Source: Sapria himalayana (lineage: Eukaryota > Streptophyta > Magnoliopsida > Malpighiales > Rafflesiaceae). From it: a stretch of 64,000 nucleotides of DNA. A program made the position numbers and the translations under genes. Positions within the stretch are counted from its first letter, which is position 1. Each line of letters opens with the position of its first letter. This document shows positions 36,601 to 50,858 of this stretch, piece by piece. The notes under the pieces are model-generated. The model searched no databases and was not told the DNA's origin. It saw only the letters and a list, made by a program, of their open reading frames with translations. The DNA lies in contig JAREIK010011351.1 of NCBI GenBank assembly GCA_029783825.1, positions 39,567-103,566 of the forward strand, read 5' to 3'.

Positions 36601-39600
36601 TAAAAGATGTATAAAAGAATTATTATTAAAAATTAAAAATTATTATCAACTAATATATTTTACTTTAATTTTGAATCAATTTGGGTTTTGTAAATATTTT
36701 TTAATTAATATCTATCTTATTATAAATAGTTTATTAATTTAATTTTTGAGCATTATTATAATATCTATCAATAAAATTATTTATATTTATTATATATGAT
36801 TTAGATTATTAAAATTATTATAACTAAATATTGTATTCAAATTTCTAAAAATTTTAAATATTATTAAATTTTCAAAGGTTATAATATTTGAAAATGACAA
36901 AAAATTACAATTTTTTTTTGTTATTTTATTGTTTAAATAAAACCTATACATCACTAAATGCCTAAAAACATTAATCACTTAACTCCTAAACGACAAAACC
37001 TAAAAATACTTAAACCATTAAACTTGTATACATTAATAATAAATCATAAATCTCATTTTAATTTTTATTCAGTATAATTTTAAATTTTTATTTTAATTAT
37101 TTATCAGTTTATTTTAATAGAAATATTAATTACAAAATAAATTATTAGTGAGACAAATATAACTTAAATTAAATAGGTATACCCTAAATAATAAATAATA
37201 AATTTCATTTTTTTTCATTATAATATTAAATATTCATTTTAATTATTAATTTTTTATTTTTATATAAATATTAATTAAAAAATAAATTATGAGTTAGACA
37301 AATATAATTTATGTAAATTATTTTTAATCAAAAAAATATAGATAAACTTTTTAAAATAAAAAAACATTTCAAAACAAAAAAATATTATATAGTAATATAT
37401 TTTGCTTTGCTTATGAATCATTTTATGTTTTGTAATTATATTTTAATTAATATCTATGTTATTAATAATAGATTATTAATTTATTTTTAGATAATTATTA
37501 GAATATGTATCACTAAAATTGTTTATGTTTAAATATGATATATAAATATAATCATTATTATAACTAAATATTGAATTCACTTTTGAAAATTATTTAAAAA
37601 TTATTATATTTTCAAAGGTTAAACCCTTTGAAAATATAAAAAAATAATAAAAACAAATGTCTTATTATTTTATTTTTTAAATAAAACTTAAAAACCACTA
37701 AATGCATCCACAATTAAATCAGTAAACACCTAAACCCCGTAAAACCTAAATATATAAACCATTAAACTTCTATATAATACATAAAAATTAATAAATCTAA
37801 TTTTTATTTCTATTTATTATACTTTATATATTCATATTAATTATTTATTAGTTTATTTTTATAGAAATATAATTTATAAAATAAATTATAAGTGCGAAAA
37901 ATACTATTTAAATAATTTATTTTTAATCAAAAAATATATATACGCTTATAATAAAAGTAAAAATTTAAAATTAAAAATTATTATCCAGTAATAAATTTAC
38001 TTTAATTTTGAATCAATTTGGGTTTTGTAAATATTTTTTAATTAATATCTATCTTATTATTAATAGTTTATTAATTTAATTTTTTGATCATTATTATAAT
38101 TTCTATCAATAAAATTATGTATATTAAATTTATATCATATATAATTATTAATATTATTATAACTAAATATTATATTCACATTTCAAAAAATTTTAAATAT
38201 TATTATATTTTCAAAGGTTATAACCTATGAAAAAAAGAAAAATTTTCAAAATTTTTTTTGTTATTTTATTGATTAAATAAAACCCAATAAACCACAATAT
38301 GCCTAAAAACCTATATCGCTAAACTCCTAAAAGACAAAACCTCTAATTACTTAAACCATTAAACTCATTTACATTAATAATAAATTATAAATATCATTTT
38401 AATTTTTATCCAGTATAATTTTAAATTTTTATTTTAATTAATTTTAAGTATATTTTTATAGAAATATTAATTAAAAAATAAATTATTAGTAAGACGGATA
38501 TAATTTAAATTAGACCGGTATACCCTAAATAAAAAATAATAAATCTCATTATTTTTTAATTATAATTTTAAATATTCATTTTAATTAATTATTTGTTTAT
38601 TTTTATATAAATATTAATTACAAAATAATTTATGAGTTACACAAATACAATTTATGTAAAATATTTTTCATCAAAAAATTATAGATAAACTTTTTAAAAG
38701 AAACAAAAATTTTAAAACAAAATATATTTATAAAGTAATATATTTCGCTTTGCTTCTGAATCATTTTCGGTTTTGTAATTATATTTTAATTGTTATCTAT
38801 CTTATTAATATTAGATTATTAAATTATTTTTTCATCATTATTAGAATATTTATCAATAAAAATGTTTATATTCAATTTATATGATCTATAAATATAATGA
38901 ATATAATTACTAAAAATTGTATTCACTTTTGAAAAAAATTTTAAAATTATTATATTTTCAAAGGTTAAAACCTTTGAAAATGTGAAAAAATAAAAAAATA
39001 TTCTTTCTTTGTTATTCTATTATTTAAATAAAACCTATACACCACTAAATGCCTAAGCATTTGAATCACTAAACTAAAAAATCCCGATACCTATATATTA
39101 GATACCCCTTTAAATATGTATACCCTAAATAATAATTATAAATTCAATTTTATTTGTTTTCATTAAAATTTTAATAATTCATTTTGATTGTTTAGTTTTT
39201 TATTTGTATATGTATTAATTATATAATAAATTATGAGTTAAAATATAATTTATAAAAATTATTTTAATCAAAAAATTGATAAGCTTTAAAAAGTATAAAA
39301 ATTTATAAACAAATAATTATTATTTATTAATATATTTTGCTTTGATTTTGAATCATATTAGGTTTTGTTATTATATCTTAAGTAATATCAATCTCATTCA
39401 TAATAGATTTTTAATTTATTTTTTAATAATTATTAGAATATCTATCAATAAAATTGTTTATATTGAATTTATAAGATATTATATTATTGATTATTATAAA
39501 TAAATATTGTATTCACTTTTGAAAAAAATTTAAAAATTATTATATTTTCCAATGTTATAATCTTAAAAAATGAGAAAAAATAATAAAATAAATTTTAAGT

Positions 39601-40739
39601 TATTTTATTTATAAAATAAAACCTATAGACCATTAAATGCTTACATATTTAAATTAGTAAGCTAATAAACCCCGAAACCCCTAAATACATAAAGATTTTA
39701 ACATCTATATACAACTTAATAAATAATAAATCTCATTTTTTTTCTATTTATTATAATTTTAAATATTCATTTTAATTATTTATAGTTTAATTTTTTAGAA
39801 AAATTAATTACAAAATAAATTTCGAGTGAGACAATGATTATTTAAATAATTTATTTTTAAACAAAAAGATATAAGCTTATATAAAGAAGAAAAAATTTAA
39901 AAATTAAATATTATTATTTAGTAATATATTTTGATTTGATTTTGAATCATTTTGTGTTATGTAAATATTTTTTAATTAATAATTATATTATGAATAATAG
40001 TTTATTAATTTAATTTTTGATCATTATTATAATATCTATCATTAAAATTATTTATATTGAATTTATATGATATATAATTAGTAAGATTAATATAATTATA
40101 CATAGTATTCACATTTCAAAAAATTTTAAAAATAATTTTATTTTCAATGGTTATAACTTTTGAAAATCTGAAAAAATCTAAAAAAAAATTATTTTATTAT
40201 ATAAATAAACCTATAACCACTAAATACCTAAAAACATAAATTGATAAACTCCTAAACGAAAAAACTCCTAAATAATAAAACCATTAAACCGGATACCACA
40301 TATAATAAATCATAAATCTCATTTTAATTTGTATTTATTATAATTTTAAATATTCATTTTAATTATTTATTAGTTTATTTTTCATAGAAATATTAATTAC
40401 AAAATGAATAATGAGCGAGACAACTATAATTTTAAGAATTTATTTTTACTCAAAAAAAATATATATATAAGCTTATAAAAAGAATTAAAAATTTAAAAAC
40501 AAAAAAATTATTATTTAGTAATATATTTTACTTTGATTTTGAATCATTATATATAAGTTTTGTAATTATATTTTAATTTCTATCAATCTTATTAAGAATA
40601 GTTTATTAATTTATTATTTGATAAATTTTATAATATCTAATGATAAAATTACTTTTATTTAATTTAAATGTCTTATAATTATTAAGATTATTATAACTAA
40701 ATATTATATTTACATTTGAAAAAAATTTAAAAATTATTA
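30618..40739 (-). repeat. Satellite, reverse block 2
   Basis: Palindrome landmarks lie near 31033, 31219, 31818, 32415, 32757, 33352, 33931, 34516, 35054, 35659, 36265, 36878, 37616, 38214, 38958, 39548 and 40146. Spacings of about 186 and 342 bp mark deletion joins near 31143 and 32592. The run from 33931 to 35659 follows the same subtype order as 56038 to 57765. No non-satellite DNA is seen before the hAT remnant. The open frame at 36790-36978 is an octamer-tract translation and not a gene. Confidence 0.88.
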
Positions 40740-40896
40740 TTGATATTGCTTAAGATCCGAAACCATCCCAAAAGAAAAAATACGAGACAAAATGGGACGA
40801 GAAAAGTCAAAGTCAAAAGATTTTTCTCAGTCCTGATTCTTTCCAGACAAGACTTCGAGTTGAGTCTCGAATCTCTGAGTCTCGTGAGCAGACCTA
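40740..40896 (-). mobile_element. 157-bp terminal remnant of the hAT element
   Basis: Aligns end to end with 53433-53589, the terminal 157 bp of the larger hAT element, with scattered differences. It ends in the same way (GAGCAGACCTA against GAGCAGCCCTA). Its right flank, CTAAATGCATATAAAGTTAA, is the same as that of the larger copy. Its left end falls in the loop of a hairpin present in the full element. It has no coding content. Confidence 0.8.
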
Positions 40897-43800
40897 CTAA
40901 ATGCATATAAAGTTAAATTAGTAAACTCCTAAATCCCATAATGCCTAAATACATAAACTATTAAACAGTTAAATACTATTTAATAATTAATAAATCTATT
41001 TTTTATTGCTATTTATTATATTTTTAAATATTCATTTTAATTATTTATTAGTGTATTTATTTAGAAATATTTATTACAAAATAAATTATGAGTGGGACAA
41101 ATATAATTTAAATAATATATTATTTATCTAATAAAAATATTCGCATATAAAAGAAGTATAAATTTAAAAATTAAAAATTATTATCATGTAATATAAGTTA
41201 CTTTAATTTTGAATCAATTTGGGTCTTATAAATATTTTTTTATTAATATCTATCATAATATTAATAGTTTATAAATTTAATTTTTGATTATTATTATAAT
41301 ATCTATCAATAAAATTATTTATGTTAAATTTATATGATATATAAGTATTATATTATTATAACAAAATATTGTATTAAAATTTAAAAAAATTTTAAATATT
41401 ATTATATTTTCAAATGTTATAACCTATGAAAATGATAAAAAATTATAGAAATTTTTTTTGTTATTTTATTTTTTTAAATAAAACCAATAAACTACTAAAT
41501 GTCTAAAAACATAAATCACTAAACTCCAAACGACAAAACCTCTAAATACTTAAATCATTAAACTGGTATACATTAATAATAAATCATAAATCTAATTTTA
41601 ATTTTTATTTAGTATAATTTTAAATTTTTATGTTAATTATTTATCAATTTATTTATAAAAATATTAATTACAAAATAAATTATTAATGAGACAGATCTAA
41701 TTTAAATTATACCTGTATCCCTAAATAATAAATAATAAATCTTATTTTTTTTTCATTATAATTTTAAATATTCATTTTTATTATTTATTTGTTTATTTAT
41801 ATATAATTATTAATTACAAAATAAATTAAGCTAGACAAATATAATTTATATAATTATTTGTAATCAAAAAATTATTGATAAACTTTTTAAAGAAAAAAAA
41901 AATTTCAAAACAAAAAATTATTATATAGTAATATATTTTGCTTTTCTTATGAATCATTTTAGGTTTTGTAATTATATTTTAATTGATATCTATCTTATAA
42001 TAATAGGTTATTATTTTATTTTTGATCATTATTAGAATATTTATCAATAAAATTGTTTATATTGAATTTATATGATATATAAATATAATGATTATTATAA
42101 CTAAATATAGTATTCACATTAAAAAAAATTTAAAATTTATTATATTTTCAAATGTTATAACCTTTGAAAATATAAAAAAATAATAAATATAAATTTTTAA
42201 TTTATTTATTCTTTTAATAAAACCTATATACCACTAAATGAATACACAGTTAAATCAGGAAACGTTTAAACCTCATAATGCCTAAATACATAAAGCATTA
42301 AACCGCTATATACTACTTAATAATTATTAAATCTAATTTTATTTCTATTTATTATAATTTTAAATATTCATTTTATTTATTATTAGTTTATTTTTATAGA
42401 AATATTTATTACAAATTAAATTATGAGAGTGACATATATATTTTAATTAATTTATTTTTTTCAAAAAAATATATCCTTATAAAAGATGTAAAAATTTAAA
42501 AATTAAAAATTATTATCCAGTAATATATTTTACTTTATTTGAATCAATTTGTGTTTTGTAAATATTTTTTAATTAATATCAATCTTTTTATTAATAGTTT
42601 ATTAATTTAAATTTGATCATTATTATATTATCTATCAATAAAATTGTTTATATTGAATTTATATGATATATAATTATTAATATTTTTATAACTAAATATT
42701 GTATCGACATTTAAAAAATTTTAAATATTATTCTATTTTCAAAGGTTATAACCTATGAAAATAAGAAAAATTACAATTTTTTTTGTTATTTTATTATTTA
42801 AATAAAACCTATAACCACTAAATGCCTAAAAACATAAATCACGAAACTACTAAATGATAAAACCTCTAAATACTTAAACCATTAAACTGGTAAACATTAA
42901 TAATAATCATAAATCTCATTTAATTTTTTTCAGTATAATTTTAAATTTTTATTTTAATTATTTATTAGTTTTTTTTATAGAAATATTACTTACAAAATAA
43001 ATTATTTGTGAGACCAATCTAATTTAAATATTTTATTTTTCATCAAAAAATATATATCCTTATAAAAAGTGGCAAAATTTTAAAAACAAAATTTATTATT
43101 TAGTAATATATTTTATTTTTATTTTGAATCAATTTTGATTTTGCAATTATATTTTAATTTATATAATTCTTATAATAATAGTTTATTAATTTTTTATTGA
43201 TCATTTTTATAATATCTATTAATAAAATTATTTATATTGAATTTACATTATATATAATTATTAAGATTATTATTACTGTATATTAAATTCACATTTAAAT
43301 AAAATTAAAAATTATTATAATTTCAAAGGTTATAACCTTCAAAAATTAAAAAAAATCAAAAATAATCAAAAAATTAAATTTTTTATTTTTAATTCTTTAA
43401 ATAAAAACTATAAATCACTAAAGGCCTAAACACTTAAATCACTAAACTCCAAAATACCTAAATACTTAAACCATTAAACTAGTATATCCTCGGATAAAAA
43501 ATAATAAATCTGTATTTAATTTGTATTCATTATGGTTTTAAATATTCATTTTAATTAATTATTAGTTTATTTTTATTGAATTATAAATTAAAAATAAATT
43601 ATGAGGAGACAAATATAATTTAAATAATTAACTTTTAAAATAAAAAATATAAACTTATTAAAAGAAGCAAAACATCAAATAAATTATTATTTAGTAATAT
43701 ATTTTATTTTGATTTTGAATAAATTTACATTTTGCACATATATTTTAAATAACATCTTTATTATTAATAATAGTTTATTAATTTATTTTTTGATCATTAA

Positions 43801-45486
43801 TATAATATCTATCAATATAATTGTTTATATTGAATTTACATGATATATAATTATTAATGATTATCATAACTAAATATTGTATTCACATATAAAAAAATTT
43901 TAGAAATTGTTATATTTTCAAAGGTTATAACCTTCAAAAATGATAAAAATAAATAAAAATAATTTTTTTGTTATATCATTATTTAAATAAAATTTATAAA
44001 CCATTAAATGCCTAAAGACATAAATCTCTAAACTCCTAAACCCCGAAGCCCCTAAATACTTAAACCTTTAAACTCAGTAAACCTTAAATATAATTTAAAT
44101 AATATATTGAAAAATTAATTACAAAATAAATTATGAGTGATACAAATATAATTTAAATAATTTATTTTTCATCAAAAAAATATACAAGTTTTTAAAAAGA
44201 TGAAAAACTAAAAAACAAAAATTATTATTTAGTAATAAATTTTACATTGTTTTTGAAACATTTTAGGTTTTTTAATTATATTTTAATTTATATCTATCAT
44301 ATTAATAATAGATTATTAATTTATTTTTTGATAATTATTAGAATATTTATCAATAAAATTATTTATATTAAATTTACTTGATATATAATTATAAATATTA
44401 TTATAACTAAATATTATATTTACATTCAAAATAATTTAAAAATTATTATATTTTTAATGGTTATCATCTTTGAAAATGAGATAAAATCAAAAAAATAATT
44501 TTTTGTTATTTATTGTTTATATAAAACCTAAAAACTAGTAAATGCATAACACTTAAATCATTAAACTTCCTAAACCCCTAAACCACAAACCATTAAATAC
44601 GTAAACATTTAAACCATCTTTAAAGGTTTAAGTATTTATAATTAATATATAAATAATCTATCAATTAATAATAGTTTATAAGTTTATTTTTTGATCATTA
44701 TTATATTTATATTTATATTTAGTTTATTAATACCTATCAATAAAATTGTTTATTTTTAATTTACCTGATATATAATTATTAAGTTTATTATAACTAAATA
44801 TTGTATTCACATTTGATAAAAAATTAAAAATTATAATATTTATAAAGATTATAACCTTCAAAATTGCTAAAAAATTTGAAAAATAATTTTTTTGTTATTT
44901 CATTTTTTAAATAAAACATATAAACTACTAAATGCCTAAACACTTAAATCACTAAACTGCTAAACTCCTAAATACATAAACCATTAAACCAGTATACCCT
45001 GAATAATTAATCATAAATCTTATTTTTATTTGTATTCATTATAATTTTAATATTCATTTTAATTATTTATTAGTTTATTTTTATAGAAATATTAATTCCA
45101 AAATAAAATTATGAATGAGAAATATATAATTTATATAATTTATCTTCATCAAAAAATTTATAAGCTTATAAAAAGAATTAGAAATTTAAAAATAAAAAAT
45201 TATTATTTAGTAATATATTTTAATTTGATTTTGAATCGTTTTAGGTATTGCAAATATATTTTAATTAATATCTATCTTATTAATAATAGTTTACTAATCT
45301 ATTTTATGATTAATATTATAATATCGATCAATAAAATTATTTATATTGAATTTACATGATATTCAATGGTTATAAATTTGAAAATGAGAAAAAATCACAA
45401 AAATAATTTTTTTGTTATTTAATTATCTAAATAAAACCTATAAACCACAAAATACCTAAATACTTAAATTACTAAACTCCTATACA
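40897..45486 (-). repeat. Satellite between hAT remnant and island E
   Basis: Palindromes lie near 41408, 42148, 42738, 43324, 43920, 44458, 44850 and 45368. The stretch to about 44300 is parallel to 53590-57000 (offset about 12.7 kb) and to 9745-12900 (offset about 31.3 kb). Near 44330 the sequence joins into the flank that precedes islands B and D (GGTTATCATC variant palindrome at 44458). The last monomer, near 45362, is shortened by a deletion before its palindrome. The open frame at 45111-45359 is satellite. Confidence 0.88.
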
Positions 45487-46737
45487 CTGATACTGGAGCT
45501 CCACACACACATAACGACTGACCACAGTACACACATGTATATATTCTTGTCCATTTTTGTGTAGCATTTAGAGGGGCCAGCAAGTCCTAGAAGCAGCCAA
45601 AAGTATGGGACACCAGCTTGTAGAGGGCCCCACTAGCAAGCCGGGATGATAACATTCAGACAACTGATGAGACCGAGCAAAGTGGTTGTGAGTAAACCCA
45701 GGAGTAGCTAGGAGTGGGACCACAAGCCCTATCAGGCAGCATAGAGCGCCACCCAACCGTCGCCAAACATGAGTAGCGGGTAATCCATGATTAATTGGTG
45801 GGCCGGAAAAATCCGAAGCATCACCAAGCAGTTCCAGTAAGCAATAGAGTCCAGACCATCCACATGGGAGCGAGAGATTGAAAATTGTAGTTTATGTTTG
45901 TAGTTTATTTGTATTTTCGACTTTGTATGCACAATGTACTTGTAGAGATGGATAATGACATACACAGACATACAATCTTGTCTATTCTCTATGTAGCTTG
46001 TAATGAGGGCAACTAGACCCATGAGTATCTCTAAGTGGGGCCCACTAATGCATTTTGTAAATAGACATTAGGCAATGCTACACTCTCAGGAGCAGAAGAC
46101 CCATCTTTATAGCATTTTGTAATTTTACTTGTATTCTAGCTTGGTTGTACGCGTAGAGAATTAGACTATGAGATTGACCTCATCACACATGCACACCGAT
46201 GCATGCATATTTTTTAATATTTTGTCGGTGCAACATACATCCACATGTTGGAGCTCGAGGAGGAAGCATTCTAACCCAAGAGATACACTTTTGAGGATCA
46301 TTAGAGCAAAAAAATGTTGAATTCAGAGGTGAGAATGAATTGACAAAGTGCCGTAGATATGGACTTGTGGTTTATGGGTATTTAGTTTTACATGTATTCC
46401 ATTTCATAGCAATGACATAGGCAAATGCTTGATGTTGCATGTCACACACATGCACAATCTTATATTTGCATAGTTTTTATATGGTGCATCATTCATGTTC
46501 CTCCAAAAGGCTTGGACAAATCCGAATGGAAAGGACGCAGAGCGCATAATGACTAAATGCCAACAATGAAGTCCGGGAATGCCAGGTGATTTTAGTTGTA
46601 TTCGTACGCTTGGAATTATTAGGCTTTATGTTTTGTATGTATTTTATGCATATAATCATTAAGGTGCATAGGATTTGGTGGGCTATCCTAAATTAGTCAG
46701 CTCTTTAGTCTCTTGTAAGTTGTGTGCCTAAATGATA

Positions 46738-46773
46738 AATAAAGTGTGTATTTTCCAAAAAAACAAAAAAAAA
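46738..46773 (+). terminator. AATAAA signal and poly(A) run, island E
   Basis: AATAAA at 46738-46743 precedes an A-run with one C (46757-46773). This matches the layout in islands A, B and D and supports a common retroposed origin for the upstream 1.2 kb. Confidence 0.65.
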
Positions 46774-46780
46774 CCACAAA

Positions 46781-46850
46781 CCCTAAACTTTAAATCCTAA
46801 ACCTTAAACCATAAACTATAACCCTAATCCCTAAACCCTAAATCCTAAAT
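46781..46850 (-). repeat. Telomere-like CCCTAAA heptamer tract in island E
   Basis: About ten 7-bp units in near-perfect register, several being exact CCCTAAA. The others are one- or two-base variants such as CTTTAAA, TCCTAAA and CCTTAAA. It follows the poly(A) run directly. This is the best preserved of the four tracts. Confidence 0.82.
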
Positions 46851-47961
46851 CTCATGTTTTGCAATTTTATAATGAAATGACTAAGTATTAAATTTAAATT
46901 GAAATTCACAACTTTTAGGAATGTCACAGTTTTATCATTTTGTATATGTAACACAAAGTCATGACTCAAGGGGTGAGTTATGGATTCAGTCTCTTTCTTG
47001 CTTTAGATTATTATAGCTTTAGCAATGGTCCATGATTGTATATTTTGTCTCTAGAACACAAAATCATATCGATGAGAATATGCCATAACTTGTGTCTCTC
47101 TGTTGAACATATTGTTATGGCACTAAGAATGATCAGAATACATATTTAATCACTATAATACTGGGTCACAGTATTTGATATGACCATAGCTTCTGCATTT
47201 TATCTTTATATTGCAAAGTCATTGCACTTGGAATGATTGTAACTTTGGACATTCCTCATGAGCAAAAGTCATGACCATAGAAATAGTTAAAGCTCGAGTA
47301 CTACTCTTTATAACATTCTATAGCTAAAATTCTTGGGAGTGGAAATATCACTATGGCTTTTTCCTTTGATTTGTGACCTCAAGTGTCAATATGCAAGACT
47401 AATATTTTGAGCAATGATTAAAACCTTTTATACATTTGAATGTGATTCATTTACACCTTTTTGGGTATTGTGAGCTTGTATACATAACTCATTTTATATA
47501 AAAAGAAAGAAATGATACTTTTCATATCCATGAAAATAAAAAAAAAGGCTTAGACATGCCAATAAAATAAATTTTTTGATTATTGATTGAAAGAGAGCCC
47601 ATACTTCTTGCCCTGCTCAAACCACCCAGGGGCTAGTTTGTTCTAATAGGCTACAAGGTGGTTATTTTCTTAGAGGTGAACTATATTTTAAAAAAATTAC
47701 TTTGAGTGTGTGCATGAGAGATATTTTAGAAAAATTACAATAATCAATATAAATAGCATCCTCAACAACTAGCTATTTCAACACATAGGTGTACAACTTT
47801 GGTTTAGTTTGTTAGCGTACATGAGTCAAATTACCCTTCATAGCCGAGTGATTAAACATCAAATATGATGAGACATAATAGAGATAAAGTAAAAGTTCTT
47901 ATTATTTTTGTTAGAGTTTAGCAATCATTCTAGAGTTGAAAGAGAAACAAAATAAATTATT

Positions 47962-50818
47962 TTAATTATTCAGTATAATTTTAATTTTTATTTTAATTAT
48001 TTATTAGATTATTCTTATAGAAATATTAATTACAAAATAAATTATTAGTGAGACAGATCTAATTTAAATTAAACCGGTATATACTTAATAATAAAGAATA
48101 AATCTCATTTTTTTTTCATTTTAATTTTAAATATTCAAATTTAATTATTTTTTTGTTTATTTATATATATATATATTAATTACAAAATAAATTATGAGTT
48201 ATAAAATATTTTTATATAAAATATTATTCATCAAAATAATATAGATAAACTTTTTAAAAGCAAAAAAAAATTTCAAAACCAAAAATTATTATATAGTATT
48301 ATATTTTGCTTTGCTTCTGAATCATTTTAGGTTTTTTAATAATTATTATAATTGATATCTATCTTATTAATAATAAATAATTAATTTATTTTTTGATCAT
48401 TATTAGAATATCTATCATTAAAATTATTTATACTGAATTTATATGATATATAATTAGTAAGATTAATATAATTATACATTGTATTCACATTTCAAAAATT
48501 TTAAAATTATTTTATTTTAAAAGATTATAACTTTTGAAAATCAAAAAAAATCAAAAAAAGAATTTTAAATTTTTATTATATAAATAAACCTATAAACCAT
48601 TAAATTCCTAAAAACATAAATTGCTAAACTACTAAACGACAAAACTCCTAAATAATAAAACCATTATACCGGTATAGCATATATAATAAATCATAAATCT
48701 CATTTTAATTTGTATTCATTATAATTCTAAATATTCATTTTTATTATTTATTAGTTTATTTTTTATAGAAATATCAATCACAAAATAAATAATAGTGAGA
48801 CAATATAATTTTAATAATTTATTTTAATCAAAAAAATATAAGCTTATATAAAGAAGTAAAAATTTAAAAACAAAAAATTATTATCTAGTAATATATTTTA
48901 CTTTGATTTTGAATCATTATATATAGGTTTTCAATTATATTATAATTGCGATCGATCTTATTAATTATAGTTTATTAATTATTATTTGATCATTTTTATA
49001 ATATCGAACAATAAAATTACTTATATTCAATTAAAATATCTTATAATTATTAAGTTATTATAACTAAATATTATATTTATATTTGAAAAAAAATTTAAAA
49101 ATTATTATATTTTCTAAGCTTATAACCTTCAAAAATGATAAAAAATCCAAAAATAATTTTTTATTATTACACAAAACTTATAAACCCCCTAAATACTTAA
49201 ACTATTAAACCTATATAACCTAATAATAAATAATAAATCTCATTTTTATTTGTATTCATTATAATTTTAAATATTTATTTTAATTATTTTTTAGTTTATT
49301 TTTTTAGAAATATTAATTACAAAATTAATAATGAGTGAGACAGATATCATTTTAAAAAATTATTTTTTATGAAAAAAAAAGCTTTAAAAATAAACAAAAT
49401 TTCAAAAATTTAAAATTTTATTTAGTAATATAATTTACTTTGATTTTGAATTATTTTGGTTTATGCAAATATATTTTAATTAATGTCTATCTTATTAATA
49501 ATAGTTTATTAATTTATTTTTTGATCATTTTTATAATATATATTAATACATTTTTTATATTGAATTAACAATAAATATAATTATTAAGATTATTATAACT
49601 AAGTATTGTATTCATATTTTAGAACTATTAAAAAATTATTATAATTTTAAAGGTTATAATCTTTGAAAATCACGAAAATTCATAAAAATAAATTTTTTGT
49701 TATTTCATTGATTAAATAAAACCTATAAACACGAAAATGTGTAAACATATAAATTATTAAACTCCTTAACCCGAAAACAACAAAAAACTTAAACAATTAA
49801 ATAGTTATACCCTAAATAATAAATCATAAATCTCATTTTTATTAGTATTCATTATAATTTAAAATATACATTTTAATTATTTATTTGTTTACTTTTATAG
49901 AAATATAAATTAAAAAATAAAATATTAGTAAGACAAATATAATTTAAATAATTTATTTTTCATCAAAAAATATATAGGCATATAAATGGGTACAAAAATT
50001 TAAAAATTTAAAATTAATATTTAGTAAAATATTTCAAGTTGATTTTGAGTCATTTTAGGTTTTGCAAATATATTTTAAACAATATTTATCTTATTAATAA
50101 TTGGTTATAACTTTTTTATGATCATTATTCTAATAAATATCAATAAAATAGTTTATATTGAATTTATATGATATATAATTATTAAGATTATTATAGATTC
50201 ATATTGTATTCACTTTTCAAAAAAAATATTTAAAAATTATTATATTTTCAAAGGTTATAACCTTCAAAAATGAGAAAAAATAACAAAAATAAATTTTTTG
50301 TTATTTTATTTTTTATATAAAACCTTTAACCACTAAATGAATAAATACTAAAATGACTAAACTACTAAACCCCGAAGCTCATAAATACTTAAAACATTAA
50401 ATTAGTATAGTCCAAATAATAAATCATAAATCTCAGTTTTATTAGTATTCATTATAATTTTAAATATTTATTTGTGCGACATATATAAATTATTTATCAG
50501 TTTATTTTTATAGAAATATTAATTACAAAATAAATTATTAGTGCGACATATATAATTTAAATAATTTATTTTTCATAAAAAAATGCTCATGAAAATAGGA
50601 AAAATTTTAAAAATAAAAAATTATTATTTAGTAATATATCTTATTTTGATTTTGAATCATTTTAGATTTTACAATTATATTTTAATTTATATCATTCTTA
50701 TAAATACAAGTTTATTAATTTATTTATTGATCATTATTATAATATCTATCAATAAAATTGTTGATATTTAGTTTATATTATATATTGTTATAATAATTAT
50801 TATTACTAAATATTGTAT
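47962..50818 (-). repeat. Satellite between island E and the hAT element
   Basis: Palindromes lie near 48517, 49112, 49650 and 50253. The first 300 bp hold the 150-bp partial duplication. From about 48400 the block parallels 58300-60600 monomer by monomer, including the unusual CTTTTCAAAAAAAATAT string near 50215 and 60035. Near 50470-50550 a short segment (GTGCGACATATATAA) is duplicated. It ends in ACTAAATATTGTAT, where transposon sequence begins. Confidence 0.87.
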
Positions 50819-50858
50819 ACTAACATGATTCATTATCATCAAGGTATTGAACTAATTC

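Larger units (their letters stand above)
45487..47961 (+). mobile_element. Island E: full-length composite retroposon-like island
   Basis: About 2.48 kb, colinear with island B. Part 1 (45487-46756) ends with AATAAA at 46738-46743 and a poly(A) run. Part 2 is the cleanest telomere-like tract (46781-46850). Part 3 runs to 47961 and ends in GAGTTGAAAGAGAAACAAAA. Relative to B it has one base inserted near 47030 (GGTCCATGATTG) and one deleted near 47134 (GATCAGAATAC), which break the 79-codon frame seen in A and B. Minus-strand open frames (45568-45756 and 45732-46022) run opposite to the poly(A) direction and are not kept intact in A or D. Confidence 0.75.

Noticed and set aside
46781..46850. 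Functional telomere
   Set aside because: The heptamer tract is short, degenerate, internal and flanked by the same sequences in several copies.
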